Below are positions 33,016-44,279 of a DNA stretch of 64,000 nucleotides, piece after piece. Each line of letters starts with the position of its first letter. Within the stretch, counting starts at the first letter, position 1. Made by a program: the position numbers and the translations under genes. Origin of the DNA: Jaltomata sinuosa (lineage: Eukaryota > Streptophyta > Magnoliopsida > Solanales > Solanaceae); assembly GCA_003996215.1 (NCBI GenBank), contig QJPP01001642.1:62001-126000 (forward strand), given 5' to 3'. Below the pieces are notes generated by a model, which saw only the letters and a list, made by a program, of their open reading frames with translations, was not told the origin of the DNA and did not search any database.

Positions 33016-33020
33016 GTGAC

Positions 33021-33240
33021 GGAGGAGTCTGACGTTGAGGATATCATTATTATTATCATCATTCATTATGCCAAGTCTGGCATTCAGCATATTTATATCC
33101 GAGATTGCGTAAGACGGAGGAGTCTGACGTTGAGGATGTATTTGCTTTCTTATTATTACTATGCCAAGTCTGGCGTATCGCATATTCGTATCCAATATTA
33201 CGTAAGATAGAGGACTCTGACGTTGAGGATATTTATGCAC
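33021..33240 (+). repeat. About 94 bp tandem repeat, 2.3 copies
   Basis: Units start GGAGGAGTCTGACGTTGAGG at 33021 and 33116, and a diverged one near 33209. Each contains TATGCCAAGTCTGGC and ATTACGTAAGA-like ends. Confidence 0.85.
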
Positions 33241-33360
33241 TCTTATTCGAAAGATTCAATCGCCAGAAGATGCCACTATATTTGATCATGTGGCAAAGGC
33301 CTTGTCACCTCAATAATCAAATATCGCTTGCCGTCGAGGTCTAAAGCGTATAGTCTGAGA

Positions 33361-33950
33361 GACGTCTGTAAGACGCCATCCAAATCGGACGATGAACAGG
33401 ATTTCCCAAAATTAAAAGGCTAAAGGTCATTTGTAAGTCACAGCGATATCTGAAACCGGATAGTGTGCAAGATTGCCCAAAACTTGACAGACTAAGAGTT
33501 ATCTGTAAGACGCATCGATATCTGAAACCGGATAGTATGCAAGGTCATCTGAAGATTGACAGTTCAAGGGTAATGCGTAAGTCGCAATAATATCCGAAAT
33601 TGGATAAAAGTGCATGACTACCAAAAATTGATAGTCCAAGGGTTATCTATAAGCCACGACATATCCACGTTGATATTGTGCAGGACTACCCAAAGGCTAG
33701 CAATTCAAGGGAAATCTGTAAGTCGCGTTACATCCAAGATCGGATAAAGTGCAGGATTATCCAAAAACTGGCAATTAGAAGGACATCTATAAGCCGCCTC
33801 TATCCAAAGTTGGATGATGTGCAAGATTACTCGAAAGTTGGCGAATTAAAGGCATCTGTAAGCCGCCTCTATCCAAAATCAGATGATGTGCTAAATTATC
33901 CAAAGCCTGACAATTCAGGGAATATCTGTTAGTCACGTCGATACAGATGA
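33361..33950 (+). repeat. About 66 bp diverged tandem repeat, roughly nine copies
   Basis: The recurring phrases are TATCTGTAAGTCGC, ATCCGAAATCGGATA-like and GTGCAAGATTACCCAAAA. Copies diverge strongly, which indicates an old array. The ORF at 33678-33932 is a translation of the repeat. Confidence 0.8.
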
Positions 33951-34119
33951 TGCGCAAGACTCATCCCGAAGACATATGCAAAGACTAATGCCAATAGCCA
34001 AGAAGGCTATCACATTTAAGAGAATGCCGCAAACGGCCAAGAGGACTGTCACCATCGCAACGGCTACAAAGGTCATCATACTCAGAGATCACCGTATTCA
34101 ACCATCATAGAATTGAATA

Positions 34120-34265
34120 ATCTAACACTTCTAAGCCACAACAACAGGAATGCGCAAAGTGTTCAAGCCGCAGCAATGAGAATGCACAAATCTAACACTT
34201 CAAAGCCGCAACAATGGGAATGCGCAAAGTGTTCAAGTCGCAACAACGAGAATGTGCACCAGACA
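34120..34265 (+). repeat. About 60 bp tandem repeat, two to three copies
   Basis: Units contain AAGCCGCAACAATGGGAATG followed by CGCAAAGTGTTCAAG, with variants CAACAACGAGAATGTGCAC. Confidence 0.75.
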
Positions 34266-35084
34266 ATCCTATCTGATAGCCAAGAAGTCTATCATGTTTA
34301 ATCATCATGGAAATCGCTATTTCCTAAGACAGACACATGAAGGACGATATTTTCCTCAAGAGACAACAGACGCGGAAAAGTAAGGTACAAAGCTCTCTCT
34401 CTTTATCGAGCCATTTTACTACTAACAATCTTTTTGAATTATTATCAAGAGCATCCGAGAGGATGAAAATCTCGAACCAGAATAACATGTACAAAGCACA
34501 TTAAAAGATGTCACAACCTGAGATTCATACATAACCCAAGGATGAGGTATGACAAAGAAACTACCCTTCCAAATAGAGTTATGTTACAACTAACAAATTT
34601 GTTTTGAGATTATTGTCGAGAGCATACGAAAAGGATAAAATTCTCAAAAAGAAAAACCACAGGTGTGGACTACATCAAAAAAGATGCGTCACAACGTGGA
34701 AATTTTTCTTAGCAGTGAACTAAAACATAGTCCGAAGAGGGATCAAACTCTTTGGACGCAAGCTGGGGAACGACTACCACCGCCATCAAACTACACCCCT
34801 GTCAGAAGGCATGTGGGTATTTCCTATATTGGGGTCTTAGTCTCGCATCCAGGGTATTTTCTAAACTCACACTGGAAGCAATATTCCTTTTTTTTCAAAT
34901 CCGAGTGACGATACACCTCGAGCTTTGGAAATTATGTCCAGGTAAAATCTTACTTATGGGTGTGAAGTGCACCACATTCATAGTTGAGAGGTTACAAGCC
35001 TCCTTCCTATAGCTCAATTTATTTGTTACTTATCCCGAGCCAAAGGTTGTCTTAACATAAAGATTACCTTTTCCACCGATTGAG

Positions 35085-35140
35085 TCGAACTACAAGCAGC
35101 CTGATTCTCAAGTTTTGGGATATGTAGGCGGGCTCTATGT
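35085..35140 (+). repeat. GAACTAC...GATACGTAGG module, copy 5
   Basis: Contains GAACTACAAGCAGCCTGATT and GGGATATGTAGGCGGGC (GATACG changed to GATATG). Confidence 0.7.
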
Positions 35141-35262
35141 TGAAAACTCGATTGTATTCCTAAATCCCTCCAATCTTCTTACTCCCCAGCTTTCCAGTCT
35201 CTCCGTACTCTGAAACCGCGATAGTTTGGAATTCCTTGAAAATCATGCGTAAAATCAAGCAT

Positions 35263-35320
35263 CTTGAACTACAAGTGACTTGAATTCCCATGTAACCCGG
35301 GATATGTAGGAAACTCAATA
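35263..35320 (+). repeat. GAACTAC...GATACGTAGG module, copy 6
   Basis: Contains GAACTACAAGTGACTTGAAT and GGGATATGTAGGAAAC, about 140 bases before the polypurine tract. Confidence 0.7.
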
Positions 35321-35447
35321 CCAGAGTTCGGCTATAATTTCTTGAAATTCGTGCTAGAACCAACCGCTTTCTGAAGATGGACCTGTGGTCGGATAAAATT
35401 GGGAACGTCAATTCTCTTTGCCCAGGGTTCATTACACTCACTCTACC

Positions 35448-35460
35448 CAAAGGGAGGGGC
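35448..35460 (+). other. Polypurine tract of element A
   Basis: AAAGGGAGGGGC lies four bases upstream of the LTR start TGTTGACACCC, the expected position for plus-strand priming. Confidence 0.88.
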
Positions 35461-35463
35461 AGT

Positions 35464-38400
35464 TGTTGACACCCAATTTTTACCCTCCACATTACAAATT
35501 AATCTTGAGCCCTTTTGAATTTTAAATAATTTTTGAAATAATTCTTTTGTAAAAAGGGATAAAATATTTTTCAAATAGGCTTTATAATAAGTCTTGAGTA
35601 ACAATTTATATCTTTCATATTTAATTATGTGAATTTTTATAAATTTACTTTAAGAATTATTTTAAAGTTTAATTTCATAAAAAAATCCTTTTTAAAGATT
35701 AAACACTTGATTTTTCTCCAAGTTATTTCAAATAAGAGGTTAATTGAATAATTAATTTCATGATGATTAAATAAGGAAATTATGTGTTGAACATGATAAT
35801 TATTTCAATTTGTTTAAAGTTAAAAAGGTTCGGGTAATTAATTTTAATTAATCCATCTTTATTTCTATTCTAGCCTGAATCTCTAAAGCTATTTAAATTC
35901 TAGCCGAATTTTCCTAAATCCTATTCAATTTGGCTACATCTTTAACTCAAATGGCCACATTTTGCAAAATGTGGCCAAATCCTCAATCCACCTTATAACC
36001 CCTTTGTTACAGCTGACAAAATGGGCCAGCATACCAATCTACCCGCCTGGCCCAACACCCAAAATCCCTCAAGCCCAATCCTTATTTCCCCTTTGACCCG
36101 CAAGCCCAACCCAACATCACCTTATACTCCGCCTCACACCCTCACTCTCTCTTACTCAGACAAAACAAACGACCCCTTTCATTCTCTTCTTCGTCTTTTC
36201 TCTCGACCCTCAAGAACCCGAAGCTGCCGCTTTCTAAATCCTTCGTCTCCACCGTACAAATCACGTGCCCAGCACGAAGATTTGTACCATAAAGGTACCA
36301 GAAGAGGGTACGTGGCCTCGTTCCTCTTCGTCTAGCAAATGATGAAACCAGTATAAACCCTAACGATCCCAGCTCAAATCCAGCTTCACCAATGCTCAAA
36401 TCTTCGTCACCTCTGTTAAAATTCCGAAACGACGTTCCCCTCCGTTAAATCCACGTTGTCCAGGTCGTGAAGCTTCTCAAAATCGCCCTAGGGTGTAATT
36501 TCTCTGCGTTTTTAGTGAAGATTTGTACAAATTCGTACAAACCCTTTGCTGTCCAACGTTATCCAGATGAAGAATTCAAAATTTCCTTCAAAAAATTCCC
36601 AAAATTACCCTTCGTTTCCCTCCTCTTTCACCCCCAAAATTTTCCTATAAATAGCCCTCTCATTTCTTCATGTGAGGTTAGCGGATTTGGGGAAAAATTG
36701 AGGGTTTTGGGGAAGCATTTCGCTAACCTTACATAATCGAATCAACTATTAGAGATAAGAAATACTAAAAATCGAACTCCGACGAGTTTATCACTAGTCC
36801 TGGCAGTGGTGAAGTTTCTGGCGAAGCTTGTTGTCCTGTTCGCTGCCAAAAGAAAGGTAACATCCTTCACTTTTTCCATTCTTCTCTTTCTTCTTTCTAG
36901 AATAATGTAGAGCTGCTTGTTTTCCTTTCGTTTTCTTTAGAGACATTCATGGTGGTGTTAGGCTGTTAATTTGATTTGGTGTTAAGAGATTGTGAAATAT
37001 TAGCTTAAAGTCCATTTGGGTTGAAATGGATGTTAAATCCTAAAGTTCTTAAATGTTTTCATTTTGTTTTTCCTTTTTCTTTTCCTGTTCTGCCCATTTT
37101 AAAATGACTGGGTGTGTTGACATTTGCTTGTGTGTGAGCTTATCAATCATGGCTTGGATTTTGCCTTAGTTTACCTAAAAAATATGAATCATAGTATTGT
37201 TTATGTGGATATTTTGAGTTGGTTTTCCTTTGTTATAGATTCCTTGCTGTGATTTAGAACTAGAGATGAGGCGTGTCTCTTTTATGACATGTTCTTCATC
37301 TCTGAAAGTTCTCATTTTGAAGTCCTTCAATAAGGGTCAACCTCATTACCTTCCTTGTATATGACATGCCTCGTAATGTGAATGTTGAATTAGCATAACC
37401 GTCTCACTGTTTTAATATGTTGATATCTTAATTGTTTCAAGCTTGGTTGCATAAGATTGATAGTTTGGGTTCTTGTCATGATAATCTCCTTCTTGTATGA
37501 TGTTCGAAAATTGAGGCAGAAATTGATTGTTTGCATGTGATTGATATTAAAATCTTCCTCAGCCTCTTTTTGTCTTCTTCTTTGACCATTTCTCCATGAT
37601 ATGAAAGGAAATAAGTAGTTAAGTTCATGTTCTATAGATAGATTTCAGAATCCCAAGTTTTTTGTTTTATGTGTTAGATCATCTTTGTCCTTCTTTGAGT
37701 GCTAAGTCTTTAGGTTTGAAAATTGTCATGCTTTGAGGAGTTGTTTAACTTCAAGGGATTCGTTCAAATGATTAATTGTTCTACCTTATCATGCTATACC
37801 TTTTATCCTTTCGAAATTGAATGTGTCCATCGGGATAAAACCTGGAACAACCTTTAAAGAGGCTTTAGTATGAACTTGAATCCTGTGAAAAGTAGGAAAT
37901 CGTTTAGTATGATCCCATTTAGTTCGTAAGAAGGTAAAAAGTGACCTTTATTTGACTCCTAAGCATGTAGAATAAAGAGTTGGCATTTTTTTAGTCAATC
38001 GTGAACCTAGGTGATTCTAGCTAAGTAATCCATTTTTGTTTTCCTTGCTTGCCCATTCAAAAATCACAATCGAATAAGTAAAGGATTAAAAGTTATTTTC
38101 CCTATATGGCACTGCTTGAATTATGATAACAGAGCCTGGATGTTGATAGTCATGTGTCTGGGGTTCAAGTTCTTAATACCTTGCCCGTTCATTTGTTAAA
38201 TGAAGATTTTTTTTCCTTCTCTTTTGTTATTTGCTATTCTCTTCCTTAAACGAATTCTGATTTTTATCTTTGTTCTGTGTTGCACGTGAACTGTTCGAGT
38301 CCAAATCTGGACTCCAATCTCTCCCTTTGCATTTCGTTGGGCCTTAGCCCAACACAAGCATCCTTGAGTCCAAAAAGGATCAACCAGTAGCAGATGAAAG

Positions 38401-39242
38401 GAGGAAATATTGGTCAAAGCCCATGAATATCAGTGTAGCAGCAGAAACAATCCGAAATGGCTAAAATTGAGATAATGGGCCAAGCCCATATCAACACAGC
38501 AACAACCAGCCTAAATGGGCTAAAAGATGCAGAAATTGGACTAAAATCCAAATTGAACGATGGTGGGCCTAAAGAGGGCCCACAAACTAGATTTTTAGGA
38601 CATGTTTAGATTAATAGTTTAATTATGCCTTTTGACTCTTTAATTGCTTAGTTAGAATTAATTGTAATTAATTTGGACTGACATTTTAACTTAGTTGAAT
38701 TATTCCTAAAAAGAGTAAATATTTTTGTTCAAATACCTTAATTGTTTACTATTTTCTTCACGAAGATGATCAGAAAAGGCATGTTTAAGCTTGTTAAAAA
38801 TGAACTCATTTTCCTTCATGTCTAAAATAAATTCTTTCATATATTGTCCCTCTTAAAGTCAACTCTTTCGATCAAAGCACAATATTTTTTTCATCAAATC
38901 AAAAACCCTTTTTTAAAAGTTAGTCAGAATAAGTTATTTTCAAACAAGTCTGGATAACCGCAAGTTAGCGGATATCCCGAGTGCTTTTAAACCTTCTCGG
39001 GATATTAATTTGAACCCTTACCCTTAATCTCTTAAATGTTTTAAAGGTATATCTGTTTTGACTTTAAAAGATCTTTTAGAAGTTTTTCTTGGTTTTACTT
39101 TTATAAACTAAGTGGCGACTCTTGCTTTTAATTGAAAACGTTTTGAACTTCAATTAGACTTTTCGAAATTATTTTCAAACAGAAAGTCACATTTTTTCAA
39201 AAACACTTGCGCTTCTTTTGGAGGTGTAATTTGGACGTATCA
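35464..39242 (+). repeat. 3' LTR of element A
   Basis: It begins TGTTGACACCCAATTTT and ends GGAGGTGTAATTTGGACGTATCA, 3779 bp with TG...CA ends. The start and the AAGTGGCGACTC-like segment near the end are typical of Tat/Ogre LTRs. The ORFs at 36021-36335, 36142-36399 and 36467-36736 are low-complexity or unsupported. The flank after it is GAAAG; the matching left flank lies outside the window. Confidence 0.9.
36646..36653 (+). promoter_or_regulatory. TATA box of element A LTR
   Basis: TATAAATA is followed by GCCCTCTCATTTCTTCATG, a pyrimidine-rich start region about 25-35 bases downstream. It would place the U3/R border near 36680. Confidence 0.7.
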
Positions 39243-39448
39243 GAAAGTTATACAAAAACTTAGTCGGTAAAAAAGCTTTTAATTTACCTTATGCTAGAGG
39301 TTCTTTAAGACCTTAATTCACATCCAACACTCTTCCCACACATAGCACTTGACCATAACACCTAGTTACCAGGAAATCTTTCCCAGCTCATGTCTAATTA
39401 CATGCGAAAAACAATTGGTATCCTAGCTCGAAAGTTTGGGGTGTTACA
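39243..39448 (-). repeat. LTR fragment of element F, interrupted by element A
   Basis: On the minus strand it starts TGTAACACCCCAAACTTTCG, a common start of plant Ty3 LTRs, and runs 206 bases to the end of element A. The rest of this LTR should lie to the left of element A, outside the window. Element A therefore inserted into it. Confidence 0.75.
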
Positions 39449-39592
39449 ATATCTCTCCCTTGGGATCATTCGTCCTCGAATGATGGGTAGGGACTTATTG
39501 AAGCCATAATGTAAAGGCTATAAATTCACATCAAGAATTCTCTTTTAAACAAATATGGAAAGATTTCAAGAGGCACTCTGACAATTTTCAGT
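39449..39592 (-). mobile_element. 3' internal end of element F with polypurine tract
   Basis: On the minus strand TCCCAAGGGAGAGATATT directly precedes the LTR, a good polypurine tract. Upstream is ATCATTCGAGGACGAATGAT, the short sequence often found between integrase and the 3' LTR of Solanaceae Ty3 elements. The match to F ends near 39592. Confidence 0.7.
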
Positions 39593-40540
39593 TCTCTAGT
39601 TACTCCTGCACAAACAACAACAGTTATGGATTTGATTGAGGAGCGCTGGGAAGAAAGAATTGGGGAGATGCCCTTGAAGATCACTTACCCAGCTCTGGAA
39701 GGACATGAGTGGAGAATTGTCACCGGATCCAAAAAACACAGGGCGGAGTTACCTTATTGGTGAGTCTTGGCCGGGTTAGTGTTTAAGGAAGAAAACCTTA
39801 TTGTAGGTTATTTTTTATTTAAATAGTGCCAAATTCAAAAATAAAAGGAAAAGGATGCTTGTACGCACATTAGATTTTCTAACTCAATTGATCCTACTGT
39901 ATCTAGATCAGGGTTCCCATTTAAGAAAGCTTGTTAGCTTTGTATTGGCTCCCATCTTACTTAACGGGGCCCTTAGTTGAATACCGATCAAAATTCTTTT
40001 TCATTTTTAGACTTTTCCAATATAGAATTATTAGTTATGTTAAATACCCCGAAAAGCTGAAACCTCTTATTCCGGTCCTTAGAAAAACTACAATTAGTCA
40101 GGAATTGCGTAAAAGAAGAGATGTTGTAAGTAATAATAGCGCAAAAGCAGGCGGCGGAGATCCGCAAAGGTAACCGGATGCCTGGGGCTTAGGACAAGGA
40201 GCGTCTGGAGTCTCTTAAAAAAGGACAAAGACTAATTAATAGCATGACCGATCGGATTTAAAAAAGCCCTTCGCCCCTTATCTTCTCGTCTATCTTCTTT
40301 ATCTTCTGATCGGATCGCCTGCCTTCTTTCAAGCCTTACTTGAAAGCTTTCTTAAAAAAAGTTTTCTTTATTAAGAGTCCTTTAAGAAGCTAAGCTCCTT
40401 CAGATAGTAAGATTCGCTTAACTTCATACCTCTAAGCGCTCATGACTATCATCGGATAGTCACTTCGCTTTTCTTTTAGACTGAAAAAGGAAAACTGAAA
40501 GATTGAGCATAAAAAATATATAGAGAATGAGCTGTGCATA
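39593..40540. other. Organelle-like insertion, probable nuclear mitochondrial DNA
   Basis: Base composition and phrasing differ from both sides: blocks such as AAGCCCTTCGCCCCTTATC, GAAGCTAAGCTCCTTCAG and TAAGCGCTCATGACTATC recall plant mitochondrial intergenic DNA. One ORF starts near 39629 (MDLIEERWEERIGEMPLKI, 46 codons) and another at 39931-40173 (80 residues, hydrophobic then basic). I do not recognise either. The ends are set by change of character only. Mitochondrial origin is a guess from style, not a match. Confidence 0.35.
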
Positions 40541-43431
40541 GACTCTTTTTAGCTATTTTTTGCTTTTATTTGAGCAAAACGTGAGAGTAGGAATCACGAG
40601 ACATATGAGACTTGACATAGACATAATGTAGGACATAAGTTTTATAGAACATGATCATACTAATGTACGACATAAAATTTTAAATATCATAAACATGAAT
40701 TGAGATCGATACATGACATGAAATAAGATTTTGGACGTATGAATAGAAGTATCCTCACATTAAATGATATGGATAATAGCCGTTAGATTTAGATACACCT
40801 TTTAACTATATAACCTCCTCCGAATACTACACATTACCCCTTGCGACTTGAAATCTTCACATTGGTGCATATAGTTACTACAGTCTACATCTAACATCTT
40901 GCTCTCACCCTGTTCAAGCCTAACTTGAAGGTATAAAGTGTTGCATCTAATGTGATCTTACTAGGTCTAAATTTCGAGATTTTATACGCCATACCCTTAT
41001 AGGAACCTTCTTCCTTAAACGTGGTCAACCCTTAGGTTTATTCTAAACACGCCAAAGTCTCCTTTTACATCCAGATTTATCCTCCAAGAATACTACTCTC
41101 CTTATCACCTTAATCAATCAAGCTCAAGTTTTTAACAAAAAGTCACTTGCCACAAGAAGCAATTTCCCACAAGAATCCAACATCACATTCAAGCCTATTA
41201 CTATATTCTCTTCCAGGCTTATATATAACTAAACTATCACAGAATTCTCTCAAGCATCCCCACAATCAACAATTCTCAAACCTTTACAAGGAGACACATC
41301 ATATATTCCCAGCTTACTATTTCACATAATAATCCTCATCTCACACCTCATCCACACTTAACAACTTAGGTAACACAATCACACCATATCCACCACTAAA
41401 AAAGGAACCTCAACTACCTTCCATTTATATCACTACTTAGCTTCCTTTTATGACAATTGACCAGACATAAACAAAACATTACTGAAGGAGTAGATTAAGA
41501 GCATGAGCTACATGACCTGTGAATAAAGGCCTAACTTTTGACCACAACCATGGAGTATGAACTGAACATATTTAATAAGAGCATGGGCATTGGGAATAGA
41601 TGAATGTTGTTCAATATTGACTTATACTTAGCGTGACCTTATCAATCAAGATGAGATCTGGGAAATCTGGTGCGATGAGCACGGGTACTTCATATATACT
41701 GAACGCACAAGGCGTGAATTGAAAGTGTTCTGAGCATAGACATGCCATAACCATCTATAACCATCAAGGGTAGACGTACACATGGCTTAGAGAAAGGAAA
41801 TCAAGAGCACGAATCTTTCAAAAAGTATGATCTGATATGTACACGATGTAGCTTTTTGGACATATCATGAAGCTTGAGTCCATAGGACTGAGTATAACGT
41901 GAGATATGAGTTCATGAATCATGAGCATCGTATCATAGACCTTGGATCCCTAGAACCTTAGAGAAAGATTTATATCGCTGAGAGATGTTATCGCTACCAT
42001 TTTAAAGGACAGAGCATTGACAAGAGACTCACATAGAAAATTTAGCCCTCACACATAAGCATGATCCAAAGGTATAAGACATGGGTAGAGTGTTATCTTA
42101 AGCTGCAGTATAAGGAATATACTAGAATAAGAATGGATCATTATGGCACGCATCATAACTCCCTTCTACAAGTCATCACCACTAGAAACTCAATACTTTT
42201 CTTGGTTCAACACCTCATTATCCCCTCTTAGCGCAAAGGTCACAATCCTAGACCCACGGGCCTATTCAGTAAAAAGATCTATAAGTACAACACTCGGCAG
42301 TGCGGGGTATCACTATACACATGAACGCTATTATATTTGGAAAAAATATCAACTCCTTTCTAGGTCATTCTTTTCAGAGACACTGTTCTTAACTTACTCT
42401 AACCTCCATAGTCAAAATATTTAAACTTAGCTCTCTTGGGCGCACACATTCACATTCTCTAACACTTAAGAATCTATCCTCCACTCCTTAGTCTACTACT
42501 TATCCAATCTCATATCCACCCAATCCAATGAATTTTTAAAAAAAGATAAGCCAAGAGGCTCAACAACGCCCCTTTAGATTTATAATTCCCTCAATTTTAT
42601 TCCAAAGAATACCAAATAATAACTACTTAGCCTCCTCCATAAAAAAACTCAAGAACACTAATCAGGAATACCTAGCATTTAACAACTTAAAACCTCATCT
42701 AACAACATATTACCTCGGGTGCAAATCATTCTTATAAACTTAAGGCTCTTACTCATCTAATGAATTAGCCATAATTTACCGCTCCAACACTAGTTCTCAT
42801 GTATATACCAGGCTTGCACCTTCAAACCTTCCCTAAGTTATCAACCTTAGCCCTGTCACGCACTATGTCAAACCTACTAGATGAGTCTCATAAAGGTAAC
42901 ATTATCATCCCCAACTATCATTTCTTTCTATCTCAGTAACCACCCCTGACTCAAGCTTAGTATTTAGCACTAGTTAAAGTTAACATCACAACTTAGCATG
43001 CTATTTAGGCTTATAGCTACCAAATAAAAATCAAGAAACACTAATCCACCAAAACTTTGACAGAGTGGTTGATCTTAATTCCTTCTTCGGCATAATTATG
43101 GTTCACAAGCACGACCTCCTTCACAACACTATTGTTGCATCTTAAGCTTCATTACACATCTTCTCACATACTATATTGGTTTACAACTACCAGATAAAAT
43201 TCTAGAAACTCTGGATCTACTAAAATCACATGATAAGGATAGTCGATCTTAATCTTACAATATAATCCATTACAGCTCATTAGCACATTATTCTTCCTCA
43301 CATCACATCTACTTACCCATGCATACATTTAAACTACCTTCATAGTTCTATAAACATCTCTAAGTCTCCCTCTCCAAAACCTCAAAATGGAGTTTAAATT
43401 TTATATATTCGTAACCACCTTATCCCTACAT
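40541..43431. other. AT-rich noncoding repeat remnant, unidentified
   Basis: No ORF with a recognisable domain, no LTR ends and no tandem array are seen. Phrases such as GACATGAAATAAGATTTTGG, and CATCACACTTAG-like runs, suggest the untranslated interior of a plant LTR element, possibly F. This is not provable here. The ORF at 42143-42424 (93 residues) has no domain. Confidence 0.45.
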
Positions 43432-43740
43432 CACTACTAAAAAAAGGCTAAAAAGAGACGGCCAAAACCGATGCTGGACATCGCTTTTTTGGCCAAAAAT
43501 GACAGAAAAGCGACGGCGTCACTTCCGTGGAAAAATGGCCTGTCGCTTTTTCAAAAGTGACGGACAACGTCGCTTTAAAAGCGATGGCTAGCGACGCAAA
43601 CAAAAAAGCGACGGATTTTATTTTATTTTTATTTTTTCTAGAAAAGCGACGCTGTCCGTCGCTTTTTCTGGGAATTTTTTAAAAGAAATCCAGAAAAGCG
43701 ACGGACAAAAGAGACCCTGTCCCTCACTTTTCTGCATTTT
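43432..43740. repeat. Subterminal repeat block of the CACTA element
   Basis: At least eight copies of a GCGACG-containing motif in direct and inverted orientation (for example AAAAGCGACGGACA and GTCCGTCGCTTTTTC) lie here. In CACTA elements such repeats bind the transposase. Confidence 0.8.
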
Positions 43741-44279
43741 TTCAGCTGCAAAAATCTGCATTTTCAATATGCACCACCTGTCATTTACAAAACTAATTCA
43801 ATATAGCCCAAACCAACACTGATTGCTGCCACAAAATTTATAATAAGATTCAATCATAACAAGAAACTAAATACAAAGTAATAATATCACTAAACACATA
43901 AAAAGTCCACCAAAAGGACCTATAAAGTATTCAATAACTTAAAAAAGTGTCAAAATGTGTCAAAATGTCAAAAATTATAGGAAAATGATAGCAAACATTA
44001 ACTTAAACTAAGGTTCACAAAGGACTAACCTAAACTAGCAAGTTATTCAAGGTTCACAAACTAACATTAATGTAATAAACTAACACTTAACTTAAAAAAG
44101 AACCTATATAATTCAAGTACCTAATTCAAGATCCTATATAATTTAAGCTTAAAAAGAACCTAAAGTTAAAAACTTCTTAACCCAAACTAACAATTTAAAC
44201 TAACAAACTTAACTTAAAAAAGCTTAACTTAAAAAAACTAAGATTCAAGAACCTAATTCAAGAAGTTAAAGTTGAAAAT

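Larger units (their letters stand above)
33016..35447 (+). other. 3' noncoding region of element A, part 2
   Basis: It continues from 21782 after the B insertion. It consists of successive tandem arrays (33021-33240, 33361-33950, 34120-34265), then AT-rich unique sequence and two further GAACTAC modules. No ORF has a recognisable domain. Long, array-rich 3' untranslated regions are usual in Tat/Ogre elements. Confidence 0.75.
1..39242 (+). mobile_element. Element A: giant Tat/Ogre-type Ty3 LTR retrotransposon, 5' part outside window
   Basis: One interrupted element is traced in a constant strand order: upstream ORF, gag-like ORF, gag, protease, G-patch, RT, RNase H, second (archaeal-type) RNase H, integrase, long 3' noncoding region, polypurine tract and 3' LTR. 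The dual RNase H and the LTR start TGTTGACACCC are hallmarks of the Tat/Ogre lineage. Nested insertions C (8119-17755) and B (21783-33015) split it. Without them the part in the window is about 18 kb, within the giant Ogre size class. The reading frame is broken many times, so it is not autonomous. The 5' LTR and primer-binding site must lie to the left of base 1. Confidence 0.88.

Noticed and set aside
36021..36399. ORFs on both strands in the element A LTR
   Set aside because: Low-complexity Pro/Ser/Arg translations lying in U3 upstream of the TATA box, with no domain and no relation to gag-pol.
42143..42424. 93-residue ORF in AT-rich DNA
   Set aside because: No domain, repeat or neighbour supports it; the length is expected by chance.
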